This document shows, piece after piece, positions 1-6,600 of a stretch of 7,511 nucleotides of DNA. The notes beneath the pieces were generated by a model. It searched no databases. It was not told where the DNA came from and was given only the letters and a program-made list of their open reading frames with translations. Both the position numbers and the translations under genes were made by a program. The stretch lies in NCBI GenBank assembly GCA_035315885.1, contig DATFXM010000163.1, positions 1-7,511 of the forward strand, in the 5' to 3' direction. Within the stretch, counting starts at the first letter, position 1. Each line of letters starts with the position of its first letter. The DNA comes from DATFXM01 sp035315885. GTDB lineage: Bacteria; Acidobacteriota; Blastocatellia; UBA7656.

Positions 1-293
1 CCAGGGTAGCCGCGGACGGCAACGCTGGGCTATGGGGCGCAACCCCTTCAGGGATTGCGAAAATCTTTGGCGTCTTTACCCAGGGTAGCCGCGGACGGCA
101 ACCCTGGGCTATGGGGCGCAACCCCTTCAGGGATTGCGAAAATCTTTGGCGTCTTTACCCAAGGGTAGCCGCGGACGGCAACCCTGGGCTATGGGGCGCA
201 ACCCCTTCAGGGTTGCGAAAATCTTTGGCGTCTTTACCCAGGGTAGTCGCGGACGGCAACCCTGGGCTATGGGGCGCAACCCCTTCGGGGTTG
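1..293. repeat. ~79-bp tandem repeat array with internal hairpins (3 full units plus a partial fourth)
   Basis: Using the shared AGGGTAG as anchor, units begin at 3, 82, 162 and 240, giving periods of 79, 80 and 78 bp. The fourth unit stops at 293, and the array probably continues left of the window. Each unit can form two stems. The first is CCCAGGGT paired with ACCCTGGG (79-86 with 101-108; 237-244 with 259-266); in unit 1 a C-to-G change spoils it and in unit 3 an extra A bulges it. The second is CAACCCC-TTC-GGGGTTG, perfect in unit 4 (277-293), a 6-bp stem in unit 3, and bulged by an inserted A in units 1 and 2. The period is not a multiple of three, so open frames crossing the array change frame from unit to unit and are not credible genes. 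I infer a REP-like or structured-RNA repeat, function unknown. It is not CRISPR, because there are no unique spacers. Confidence 0.85.
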
Positions 294-295
294 AA

Positions 296-384
296 ACTCA
301 GCACTCATCACTCGCACTCATCACTCGCACTCGCGCTCAGCACTCACTCAGAACTCAGAACTTCACCACTCACCCCACTCCCTC
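296..384. repeat. ACTC-rich low-complexity tract
   Basis: This is a run of ACTC/ACTCA/ACTCGC words that begins just after the last hairpin of the 79-bp array. It contains an exact tandem 13-mer, ACTCATCACTCGC, at 303-315 and 316-328. It also contains ACTCAGAACTCAGAACTTC at 346-364, which recurs exactly at 3761-3779 on the other side of the regulator gene. The plus strand is almost free of G here. No coding signal is convincing. It lies directly upstream of the regulator promoter, so an effect on that promoter is possible but unsupported. Confidence 0.75.
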
Positions 385-385
385 G

Positions 386-414
386 TTGCCATGCCGTCGA
401 GGTGTGCAGATAAT
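386..414 (+). promoter_or_regulatory. sigma70-like promoter of the regulator gene
   Basis: TTGCCA at 386-391 matches the -35 consensus TTGACA at five of six bases. GATAAT at 409-414 matches the -10 consensus TATAAT at five of six. The spacing is 17 bp, the optimum. Transcription would start near 421, giving a leader of about 60 nt before the TTG start at 480. This is a match by eye to the Escherichia coli consensus; promoter rules in the host phylum may differ. Confidence 0.5.
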
Positions 415-468
415 GATGTCACCGATCATTGAAGTCGGGAGAACGGGCGATCTTGAACTGCGCAACCT

Positions 469-474
469 GGTGAG
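469..474 (+). promoter_or_regulatory. ribosome binding site supporting the TTG start at 480
   Basis: GGTGAG lies 5 nt upstream of the TTG at 480-482. An in-frame TGA at 471-473 overlaps this site, so the coding region cannot start further upstream, and there is no in-frame ATG or GTG before the winged-helix domain. Together these fix TTG as the likely start. The match to GGAGG is only moderate, which together with the TTG suggests modest translation. Confidence 0.5.
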
Positions 475-479
475 ACCCT

Positions 480-3400
480 TTGGCACAAGAACAAATCGCT
501 TTCGGACCTTTTCGCCTGGATCTTCTCAATCAGTGTCTGTGGTGTGAAAAAAAACAGATCCCGCTCCCGCCTAAAGAATTCTCATTGCTCCTCTACCTGA
601 TCCGCCGCCCAGGTCAACTCGTCACCAAAGAGCAACTGATCGAAGCGGTCTGGCCTGACACGATAGTCGGTGACGGCGTTCTCAAAGTCACTATCAGAAA
701 GATCCGCGCTGTCCTGAATGATGACCCGCGATCACCTCGGTTCATCGAGACCGCCCACCGCCGCGGATATCGATTCATCGGGACAATCGCACAGCCGTCC
801 GGAGCCTTAGGACTGGACTCCGGAATCCTGAGAAGAGAATCGGGAAGGTTGTCGTGGTCCGCGCCTCTGCGACTCCCAAGCCTCCCGGTCGTGGACCTCG
901 TGGGCCGAGAACAGGCCCTGAACCAATTAAACGTTCTCTTAAAGCGCGTCCGTTCGTCAGAACGACAAATACTGTTTATCACCGGCGAAGCGGGAATCGG
1001 GAAGACCACCCTTGTCGAAGCATTCTTGCAAAAAGCCGGCGGGGACCCGAACCTTTGGATCGCGCGAGGTCAGTGCCTGGAACAGTACGGCTCCGGCGAG
1101 GCGTACTTGCCCGTGCTTGAGGCCGTTTCCCGGCTCTGCCAGGAGCCCGGACGCGGCGCTCTCATTGAGTTGCTGCGCAGGCAAGCGCCCACCTGGCTCC
1201 AGCAATTGCCGTGGCTGATAGCCGATGAAGATCGCGAAAACCTCCAACGTGCGGTGATCGGGGCGACTCGAGAACGAATGCTGCGCGAGATCGCGGAGGT
1301 CCTCGAAGCGCTGACCGCTCGCACGCCGCTCGTTCTGGTCCTCGAAGACTTGCACTGGAGCGACTACTCCACCCTTGACCTTGTTTCCTATCTCGCAAGA
1401 CGACGCAAGCCCGCGCAGCTTCTTCTCATTGCGACTTATCGCCCGGTGGATGTCGCGATAACCGAGCACCCTTTGAAGGGCGTAAAACAGGAACTACAGG
1501 CGCACCGTTTGTGTGAAGAGATGGCGCTCGAGTACCTGGACGGCGCCGGAGTCGCTGAGTATCTTGCCGCTCGGTTTCCAAATCACGCTCTTCCCGACGC
1601 GCTTGCGCCTCTTCTGCACCATCGCACGGACGGGAATCCATTCTTCCTTGTAAATGCCGTGGACTATCTGGTGGCGGAAGGTCTCATCGCGCGGCGCGAG
1701 GGGAGCTCGCGTCTGTCCGTCGAGTTAAGCGATCTGGAATTGGGGGTGCCGGAGAGCATTCGCCAGATGATTGAAAAACAGATCGATCGTATCGATCGAG
1801 ATCTGCAGCGTCTGTTGGAGGTGGCCGCAGTAGCGGGTGTTGAGTTCTCGACAATAGCCGTAGCTGCGGGGCTCGAGCAGGACTTGATGCGCGTTGAAGA
1901 ACAATGCGAACAGCTCGAACGTCAGCACCTCTTTCTTCGGCCGACTGGTGTGAACACGTTTCGCGACGGGAACGTTACGGCTCGCTATGGGTTTATTCAC
2001 GCGCTGTATCAAGAGGTTTTGTATCACAGGATATCAGTTGGACGGCGCGCGGCGTTTCATCAAAGGATCGGGGAGCGCGGAGAAGAGGTCTTCGGCGAAT
2101 ACGCAGCGGACGTTGCCGGCGAGCTGGCCATGCACTTCGAGCTGGGACATGACTATCGACGCGCGGTGACATACCTTCGCACGGCCGCGCAGAATCATTT
2201 CCTTCGTTACGCGAATCGTGAAGCAATTGCGTATTTGGGCAGAGCCCTCGAGCTGATCGAGCATTGGCCCGAGCAAGAGCAGGTTGATGCTCACATGGCT
2301 GTTCTGGAGCAGGCTGGTCTCGCGAGAAGGGCGATGGGGGACATGGCCGGCGCAGCGGCGGATTTCGAGGCGCTGACTAAGTACGCTGCGGAACAAGGTC
2401 GTCTCGAAGACGAAGTCAAAGCTCTTGTTCATCTGTCCACTGCGCTGTCCTGGGTGGATCGCGAGCGGTGTCTCTCGGCAGCGGAAAGGTTCCGGCTCCT
2501 GAGCCGCGATCTCACCAACGATCTGTTGAGGGCTCACGTCGATGGTTGCTGGGGATACTGGCACGTACTGTTCTTGAACTGGGGTGATGAACATGCGACG
2601 GCACTTGCGCAGGCAGTCGGCGCGGCTCGGAAGGCGGGCGAGCAAGAGATGCTCGGGTTGCACCTCGCGCGTCACAGCTTCTTTCAGTCGCTGAAATCGG
2701 ACTACGCGTCTGCGGTCGAGGCCGCGCAGGAAGGCGCGCGAGTGGCGCTTGAACTAAGCGATGCCCACAGTTATCTGCTGTCGAGGTTTTACCAGGCGTG
2801 GGCATTGCTGCATCTGGGTCAATGGGGAGAGATGAGGCGGATTTTGGATCACGGGCTGGAGATGGCCGAGCGCAACGAGCACCGGCGCTGGGAAGTGCTT
2901 TTTCGATTGGAGCTCGGATGGCTGCACGAGCAGGCGTTCGATTTCTCGGGCGCGCGCCAGTTGTGTGAAAAGGGTGTAGAGCAGGCGCTACGAATCGGGC
3001 ACACCTACACCGAGTCTCTTGGTCTTGTGCTGCTGGGAATGGCGCAAATTGGATTGAAGGAGTACGACGCCGCGTTCATCAGCCTGCAAGCAGTTGAAGA
3101 ACGTCTCGACCGCGGGAGGATGCTGATGGATTGGGTCTTGCGGATGCTGCTTCATTACGCTCGCGGAAGATACTGGCTCGCGCGGCGGAATCATCAGCCT
3201 GCTCGCGTTGAGGCAGAACGACTGTGCGAAATCGCTTCATCGCCTGGAGAGAGAACTTATCTCGCTTTCGGATATCTGATGGTTTCTGAGATTGAAGCGA
3301 GCGACGAGAACTGGCCGGCTGCGGAATCCGCGATAGGGAAGGCGCTTAGTGTGCTTGAGCGGGGAGGCGCTCCGCTTGCGGAGTGGAGGGTCTACGCGGC

Positions 3401-3560
3401 GGCCTCCGCGTTATACGAACGATTGGGCAGGCCTTCAGACGCGGTCGAATTTGAGAATCGCAGCGCCGCGGGACTCAATGAAATTGCCGAATCACTAGAG
3501 AAGAAGGATGCATTGCGCGCTTCGCTACTGAGGCAGTATGCAGTGGGCGGTATCCAGTAG
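480..3560 (+). CDS. winged-helix DNA-binding / AAA ATPase / TPR transcriptional regulator
   Basis: This 1026-residue protein is a one-component regulator with no receiver domain. Residues 7-102 form an OmpR/CadC-type winged helix (FGPFRLD start, LPPKEFSLLLYL, VTKEQLIEAVWPD, and the closing ETAHRRGYRFIG). Residues ~138-400 form an AAA_16-type NTPase: VGRE at 141-144, Walker A GEAGIGKTT at 169-177, Walker B LVLVLED ending at D290, ATYRPVD at 318-324, and the RTDGNPFFL motif at 382-390. Residues ~540-1010 are helical and TPR-like, probably the sensing or partner-binding part. There is no signal peptide or membrane segment, so it should be cytoplasmic. The architecture recalls STAND-type regulators, in which ATP binding and a C-terminal repeat sensor control DNA binding. 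Ligand and target genes cannot be read from the sequence. Start: TTG at 480, forced by the in-frame stop at 471-473. Oddity: residues 1019-1026 and the TAG stop are encoded by a 7-bp intergenic repeat array. It converges on the cytochrome gene and so shares no promoter with it. Confidence 0.93.
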   Translation: MAQEQIAFGPFRLDLLNQCLWCEKKQIPLPPKEFSLLLYLIRRPGQLVTKEQLIEAVWPDTIVGDGVLKVTIRKIRAVLNDDPRSPRFIETAHRRGYRFIGTIAQPSGALGLDSGILRRESGRLSWSAPLRLPSLPVVDLVGREQALNQLNVLLKRVRSSERQILFITGEAGIGKTTLVEAFLQKAGGDPNLWIARGQCLEQYGSGEAYLPVLEAVSRLCQEPGRGALIELLRRQAPTWLQQLPWLIADEDRENLQRAVIGATRERMLREIAEVLEALTARTPLVLVLEDLHWSDYSTLDLVSYLARRRKPAQLLLIATYRPVDVAITEHPLKGVKQELQAHRLCEEMALEYLDGAGVAEYLAARFPNHALPDALAPLLHHRTDGNPFFLVNAVDYLVAEGLIARREGSSRLSVELSDLELGVPESIRQMIEKQIDRIDRDLQRLLEVAAVAGVEFSTIAVAAGLEQDLMRVEEQCEQLERQHLFLRPTGVNTFRDGNVTARYGFIHALYQEVLYHRISVGRRAAFHQRIGERGEEVFGEYAADVAGELAMHFELGHDYRRAVTYLRTAAQNHFLRYANREAIAYLGRALELIEHWPEQEQVDAHMAVLEQAGLARRAMGDMAGAAADFEALTKYAAEQGRLEDEVKALVHLSTALSWVDRERCLSAAERFRLLSRDLTNDLLRAHVDGCWGYWHVLFLNWGDEHATALAQAVGAARKAGEQEMLGLHLARHSFFQSLKSDYASAVEAAQEGARVALELSDAHSYLLSRFYQAWALLHLGQWGEMRRILDHGLEMAERNEHRRWEVLFRLELGWLHEQAFDFSGARQLCEKGVEQALRIGHTYTESLGLVLLGMAQIGLKEYDAAFISLQAVEERLDRGRMLMDWVLRMLLHYARGRYWLARRNHQPARVEAERLCEIASSPGERTYLAFGYLMVSEIEASDENWPAAESAIGKALSVLERGGAPLAEWRVYAAASALYERLGRPSDAVEFENRSAAGLNEIAESLEKKDALRASLLRQYAVGGIQ

Positions 3561-3595
3561 GCAGTATGCAGTAGGCAGTAGGCAGTATGCAGTTC
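3533..3595. repeat. heptamer array GCAGTAK spanning the regulator stop codon
   Basis: Nine consecutive heptamers read GCAGTAT, GCAGTGG, GCGGTAT, CCAGTAG, GCAGTAT, GCAGTAG, GCAGTAG, GCAGTAT and GCAGTTC. The first four lie inside the regulator coding region and supply its last eight residues and the TAG at 3558-3560. The other five are untranslated. The copies inside the gene are the more diverged ones. The array passes directly into the G/A-rich tract that follows. Confidence 0.85.
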
Positions 3596-3698
3596 GCGGA
3601 GGGGGCGAATGGGCGAAGGGGCGACGCGGAGACGCGGGGAGGAGAGACGCGGAGACTCGGAGGAATCGGCGAAGGGCGAAGGGCGAAGGGAGAAGGGA
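3596..3698. repeat. G/A-rich intergenic repeat tract (copy 1)
   Basis: The plus strand is almost wholly G, A and C in words such as GGGCGAATGGGCGAA (3603-3617), GACGCGGAGACGCGGGGAGG and, near the end, three GGCGAAG heptamers (3668-3688) followed by a degenerate fourth. It is related to the element at 6601-6770. GGGCGAATGGGCGAA recurs exactly at 6609-6623, and an even longer resemblance is to the minus strand of the right arm there. Open frames through it are low-complexity (Arg, Gly, Asp, Glu) and not credible proteins. It lies in the convergent space between the regulator and the cytochrome gene. Confidence 0.75.
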
Positions 3699-3760
3699 CA
3701 TCGCCATCCGCCGCAAAATCGCGAGGGCGACTTTGCGACCCGCGACATTTGCGCTCAGAA

Positions 3761-3779
3761 ACTCAGAACTCAGAACTTC
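3761..3779. repeat. second copy of the ACTCAGAACTCAGAACTTC repeat
   Basis: This 19-nt sequence is identical to 346-364, in the same orientation. In both places a GCGCTCAG word lies shortly upstream (333-340 and 3751-3758). The pair brackets the regulator gene at a distance of about 3.4 kb. The segment 3699-3760 between it and the G/A-rich tract has no recognisable feature. Confidence 0.7.
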
Positions 3780-3783
3780 TAAT

Positions 3784-3853
3784 AGGGGTCTGGGATTGAA
3801 GGCGCCGAATCGAATGGTACTGTTCTGTGCCGTGCCATCGGCCTTCAACCCCT
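3784..3853. terminator. possible shared terminator stem between convergent genes
   Basis: TTGAAGGC (3796-3803) is perfectly complementary to GCCTTCAA (3841-3848). AGGGGT (3784-3789) can extend the stem by pairing with CCCCT (3849-3853) across a six-base bulge. The loop is long, about 37 nt. On the plus strand a pyrimidine-rich CCCTTTCTCT follows at 3856-3865, a weak U-tract; the minus strand has none. The site, in the gap between two convergent stops (3560 and 3885), fits a terminator, but the long loop and poor U-tract keep this tentative. It may instead be another intergenic repeat element. Confidence 0.3.
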
Positions 3854-3884
3854 AACCCTTTCTCTAAACTGCTGCGCATCCTTA

Positions 3885-6245
3885 TTAGAATGGTTCGGTC
3901 GTGTCGTCAATCGACCTCAGGAATTTGATGATCTTTCGCCTGGCACTCGCCTTTTGAAGCTTCGGGTGCGTGCCGACATGAAGGGGGTTATCAAACAACT
4001 GCTCGAACGAAGTCAGCGAACCATCGTGAGTCAAGAACTTCTCCCGCTGATGAACGCCGAGCAGTGAAGGAATATTGATTCCCGCCGCTCCGAGCGAAGG
4101 AGCGTTCAACGCAGCCGCTGCTCCCTTCACTTCATGAGGATTCGCAGGATTGAAAGTGCCTACTTTGAACAACTGGTTCTTGAGCTGACCCTGTGCGACC
4201 TCGGCATCAGGCGGCGGAGCAGGGAACAGCACCCGGCTGGTGGTCCATAGAGCCGTACCGTGGCACTCAATGCAACCAACCTTCTTGAAGAGGCTTCGGC
4301 CCGATTGCACTTCGGGATCGTTGGCACTGAACGGAGCCAACGGGCTGCGGACCGTTTTCACATATTCGGTGATTGCATCACGCCTGGGATCTCGGCCGCG
4401 GTTTGGCCTGCCCAGATTCGTGACGTCAGGATCGACCGAGCCGTCGGCTAACTGAATCAACCCGGCGCCACCGGCTACAGCACGCGTGTTCAACTCGAAG
4501 TCCTCAACTTCGTCTCGCACTGCCGACCAGTTCAAAGCCCTCTGACCCGACCCGTGTTTTTGGAACGTCTCGTTGAGTGGAATACTGATGCGGGGACCGG
4601 TATCGAATGACCACGTGACGCCGTCCGTAAGACCGTTGATGTGGCAACTGACGCAAGCCACCCATCCCGCGTTGGACATACGGCCCTGAATCGGATTTAC
4701 GCTGCCGTTAGGATTGTGAACAGTCGAATCGATCGGACCCAGCCCGCTGTTAAACAGTTCTTTTCCAAGTTGAACGGTAGCATCGCCCTTCGAGCTCGTC
4801 GTAGGTACGGTTGCGATAGGTGAGTCTGTGGTGAGATCGATTATCGTAATATCGCGCGATACATAGTTGAATGTGTAAGCGCGAGTGTCGTCCTGGTTGA
4901 TCACAACGCCGCGCGGTGCTTTGCCGTCGAGAAAGATTGCGCGATCCGGATTCGGGTCGCGCTGAGTGCCGGTGAGGATCCGGTTGATGTTCCCGGCGCC
5001 TCCTGCGCTGATTGTTGCTTTACCGTTGGCGTCAAAGTTGAGAACTGCCAGGTAGTCGCAGGCCGAAATTACGCCGAGCGCTCGAAACGAGTTGTGATAG
5101 AACGCGAGGCCCCACGGCATCGTGGCGAAACGTTTCTTGGGCACGCCGTTGGCAAAAGGAGTGTCAGACTCAGCCTTGATCTCGTCATTCAGGTTTGCGG
5201 TTTGACCCCCGTCATCGACGCCTCGTATCAACGCTACAAGGCTTTGCACATTGACGTTGAATTTAAAAGGACCAGTTGGTGAAGACCCCGTAGCAAACGT
5301 GTAGATCAGATTCGTCCCGTTCTGTCGCGTGCCGGCAATGGCTGTCAGATTGTTTGGAAATGCAAGGGTGTCCGATTTCTGAGCACCCGCAAGCGGGGCG
5401 AAGTCAGCATTCTGAGACCGCCCGTCTGATTGGAATGCGGTCTTTATCGGCTTGAGTTTCACTCGGTCTATCAGGGTGTCGTTGGCTACGCTGATTACGT
5501 TGACGATCCCCTGCTTTCCGATGTCGCTCGTAGGCTTAGGCGCGGAACCTTCCGTATACTCGGCCAGGAGGTTGGTGACGTAGACAAGTTCGTCATTGTC
5601 GTCGGCATCTCCGTCGTTGGTTATGCTCATCGCAAACAAGTTACTGAAGCTCGGGTTCTCGATGACTTTGCTGACTGAATTGTTCGCGGGGTTTATGACG
5701 TAGACGTTGTTTGACGAGGCACAGGCGACGTAGAGCTTGGTGAAATTAGGAGTAAAGCAGAGGGCTCGAGGTTCGACGCCGACCCTTATGGTGTCGATGA
5801 CTTTCTGTTTTCGGGTGTTGATTACCGAGACAGTCCCATCGCCGGCGTTTGCTACGAACGCGCGCGATCCGTCGGCGTTGAGCGCTATCGAGCTGGGCTC
5901 GACGCCTACGGGGATCTCGTTGAGAACCGTTCCTGTGTCGCCCGCGACGTCTACGACGGTCACCGAATTGTTATCGCGATCGGGATTTGTGACCCAGACC
6001 TGAGTGCCCTCTGGATTGAGGGTGATCGGAGTTGAATAAGAAAAGCCGCTATTGGCGGCGGAAGTCGTTTCGGCGGCGGCGGTGAATCGATAGAGCCCCT
6101 CGGGCAGCACCATTCCGAGCGCCAGGGCTACGGCTGCAATTGCAATTGCGAGTTTTAAATTCAGGTTGAACCTTTGACCTGAGCGGGACCCGCGGTTGAG
6201 TCGGGTTGCGCTCGCGGGCAATGGTATTGAACAGCTTGCGTGCAT
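3885..6245 (-). CDS. exported YVTN beta-propeller / di-heme cytochrome c (MauG/CCP-like) fusion protein
   Basis: This 786-residue protein begins with a Sec-type signal: a basic N-region, a hydrophobic core at ~31-48 and an AAA-type cleavage site near residue 58. Heme c attachment therefore takes place outside the cytoplasmic membrane. Residues ~68-195 hold three YVTN-type propeller repeats (LNPEGTQVWVTN, LNADGSRAFVANAGDGTVSVI, FTPNFTKLYVACASSNNVYVI). More blades are likely at 219-260 and 441-480. A di-heme domain follows: GKELFNSG (494-501), heme site CVSCH at 531-535 then GLTDGVTWSFDTGPR, second heme site CIECH at 658-662, and NIPSLLGV...HDGS (724-743), the C-terminal signature of MauG / cytochrome c peroxidase-like proteins. 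The family does peroxidase or oxidative electron-transfer chemistry; the substrate here is unknown and the axial ligands are not assignable by eye. Start: ATG at 6245 with a strong Shine-Dalgarno. It lies 75 bp downstream of a small-protein gene and may share its transcript. Confidence 0.9.
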   Translation of the reverse strand: MHASCSIPLPASATRLNRGSRSGQRFNLNLKLAIAIAAVALALGMVLPEGLYRFTAAAETTSAANSGFSYSTPITLNPEGTQVWVTNPDRDNNSVTVVDVAGDTGTVLNEIPVGVEPSSIALNADGSRAFVANAGDGTVSVINTRKQKVIDTIRVGVEPRALCFTPNFTKLYVACASSNNVYVINPANNSVSKVIENPSFSNLFAMSITNDGDADDNDELVYVTNLLAEYTEGSAPKPTSDIGKQGIVNVISVANDTLIDRVKLKPIKTAFQSDGRSQNADFAPLAGAQKSDTLAFPNNLTAIAGTRQNGTNLIYTFATGSSPTGPFKFNVNVQSLVALIRGVDDGGQTANLNDEIKAESDTPFANGVPKKRFATMPWGLAFYHNSFRALGVISACDYLAVLNFDANGKATISAGGAGNINRILTGTQRDPNPDRAIFLDGKAPRGVVINQDDTRAYTFNYVSRDITIIDLTTDSPIATVPTTSSKGDATVQLGKELFNSGLGPIDSTVHNPNGSVNPIQGRMSNAGWVACVSCHINGLTDGVTWSFDTGPRISIPLNETFQKHGSGQRALNWSAVRDEVEDFELNTRAVAGGAGLIQLADGSVDPDVTNLGRPNRGRDPRRDAITEYVKTVRSPLAPFSANDPEVQSGRSLFKKVGCIECHGTALWTTSRVLFPAPPPDAEVAQGQLKNQLFKVGTFNPANPHEVKGAAAALNAPSLGAAGINIPSLLGVHQREKFLTHDGSLTSFEQLFDNPLHVGTHPKLQKASARRKIIKFLRSIDDTTEPF

Positions 6246-6252
6246 TTTATAA

Positions 6253-6260
6253 CTCTCCTT
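6253..6260 (-). promoter_or_regulatory. strong ribosome binding site of the cytochrome gene
   Basis: On the minus strand AAGGAGAG lies 7 nt before the ATG at 6245. This is the best Shine-Dalgarno in the window and settles the start, although it leaves an unusually long N-region of about 28 residues before the hydrophobic core of the signal peptide. Confidence 0.75.
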
Positions 6261-6266
6261 GATAGG

Positions 6267-6296
6267 GCTTGTGGCGATTCACAAGCTGGTGATCAC
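6267..6296. promoter_or_regulatory. inverted repeat plus palindrome in the leader of the cytochrome gene
   Basis: GCTTGTG (6267-6273) and CACAAGC (6280-6286) form a perfect 7-bp stem with a 6-nt loop. Three bases further lies the perfect 8-bp palindrome GTGATCAC (6289-6296). Both fall in the 75-bp gap between the small-protein gene and the cytochrome gene, just upstream of its ribosome binding site. Either could be an operator or an mRNA leader structure. In the direction of transcription no U-tract follows the stem, so it is not an intrinsic terminator for the small gene. Confidence 0.35.
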
Positions 6297-6320
6297 TTTT
6301 TCAATGAGAGAGGGTCGCTG

Positions 6321-6518
6321 TTATTCGGTCTGCACCCTCGTGAGCACACGAGTAATAAAGCGAAGGAAGTCGTCCAGTGATTCGAAGTGAGAGGATTCGT
6401 AAGAAGCTACGTGTTCGACTCGACCCAGATACCGACCCGAAGCGGCATCGGTCTCAGGCCGGAATTGAATAACAAATGCACTCTGGTACTTCCATTCATT
6501 GGCTGACTTGTGCTTCAT
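6321..6518 (-). CDS. small conserved-type hypothetical protein (65 aa)
   Basis: The protein has no signal peptide, membrane segment or cysteine. Its sequence is of normal complexity: WKYQSAFVIQFRPETD, then GRYLGRVEHVASYESSHFES, then LDDFLRFITRVLTRV. This pattern (a strand with a hydrophobic FVIQFR core, GR.EHVAS, and a C-terminal amphipathic helix after F.SLD.) resembles small uncharacterised proteins I recall from soil bacteria; that is memory, not a search result. I know no function for it. The ATG at 6518 is the only plausible start, but no clear Shine-Dalgarno precedes it. It lies 75 bp upstream of the cytochrome gene on the same strand and may form a two-gene unit with it. I consider it a real gene because its composition is unlike the repeat-derived frames nearby. 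Confidence 0.7.
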   Translation of the reverse strand: MKHKSANEWKYQSAFVIQFRPETDAASGRYLGRVEHVASYESSHFESLDDFLRFITRVLTRVQTE

Positions 6519-6600
6519 AACCGAGGATAAGAGTACGGAGAGCCGGGGAGACAGTCATAAAGAAGGGGTGAAGTTGTGGTTAAGTTTTGGTGTGAGAGGT

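Noticed and set aside
1..293. CRISPR array
   Set aside because: The repeated unit is the whole 79 bp with no variable spacers, and there are no cas genes.
111..547. Two overlapping plus-strand open frames (111-413 and 134-547) through the tandem array
   Set aside because: They read the same 79-bp repeat in different frames, the repeat length is not a multiple of three, and the second frame overlaps the start of the regulator. They are repeat artefacts.
2034..2675. 213-codon minus-strand open frame inside the regulator gene
   Set aside because: It is antisense to a well-supported TPR-like coding region and shows no recognisable domain; long shadow frames are expected at this GC content.
3525..3855. 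Open frames on both strands through the region after the regulator stop
   Set aside because: Their translations are low-complexity (tandem QYAVGSR-type and Arg/Gly/Asp-rich words, or AYCLLPTAYCL on the other strand), as expected from the heptamer and G/A repeats.
6267..6286. CRP/FNR-family binding site
   Set aside because: TTGTG-N6-CACAA has the total length of a CRP site, but the TGTG and CACA halves are 6 bp apart where CRP needs 8, and it does not match the FNR consensus. Kept only as an inverted repeat.
6556..6583. Minus-strand promoter for the small protein (TTAACC, 16 bp, TTTATG)
   Set aside because: Both boxes match the sigma70 consensus poorly, so it is too weak to annotate.
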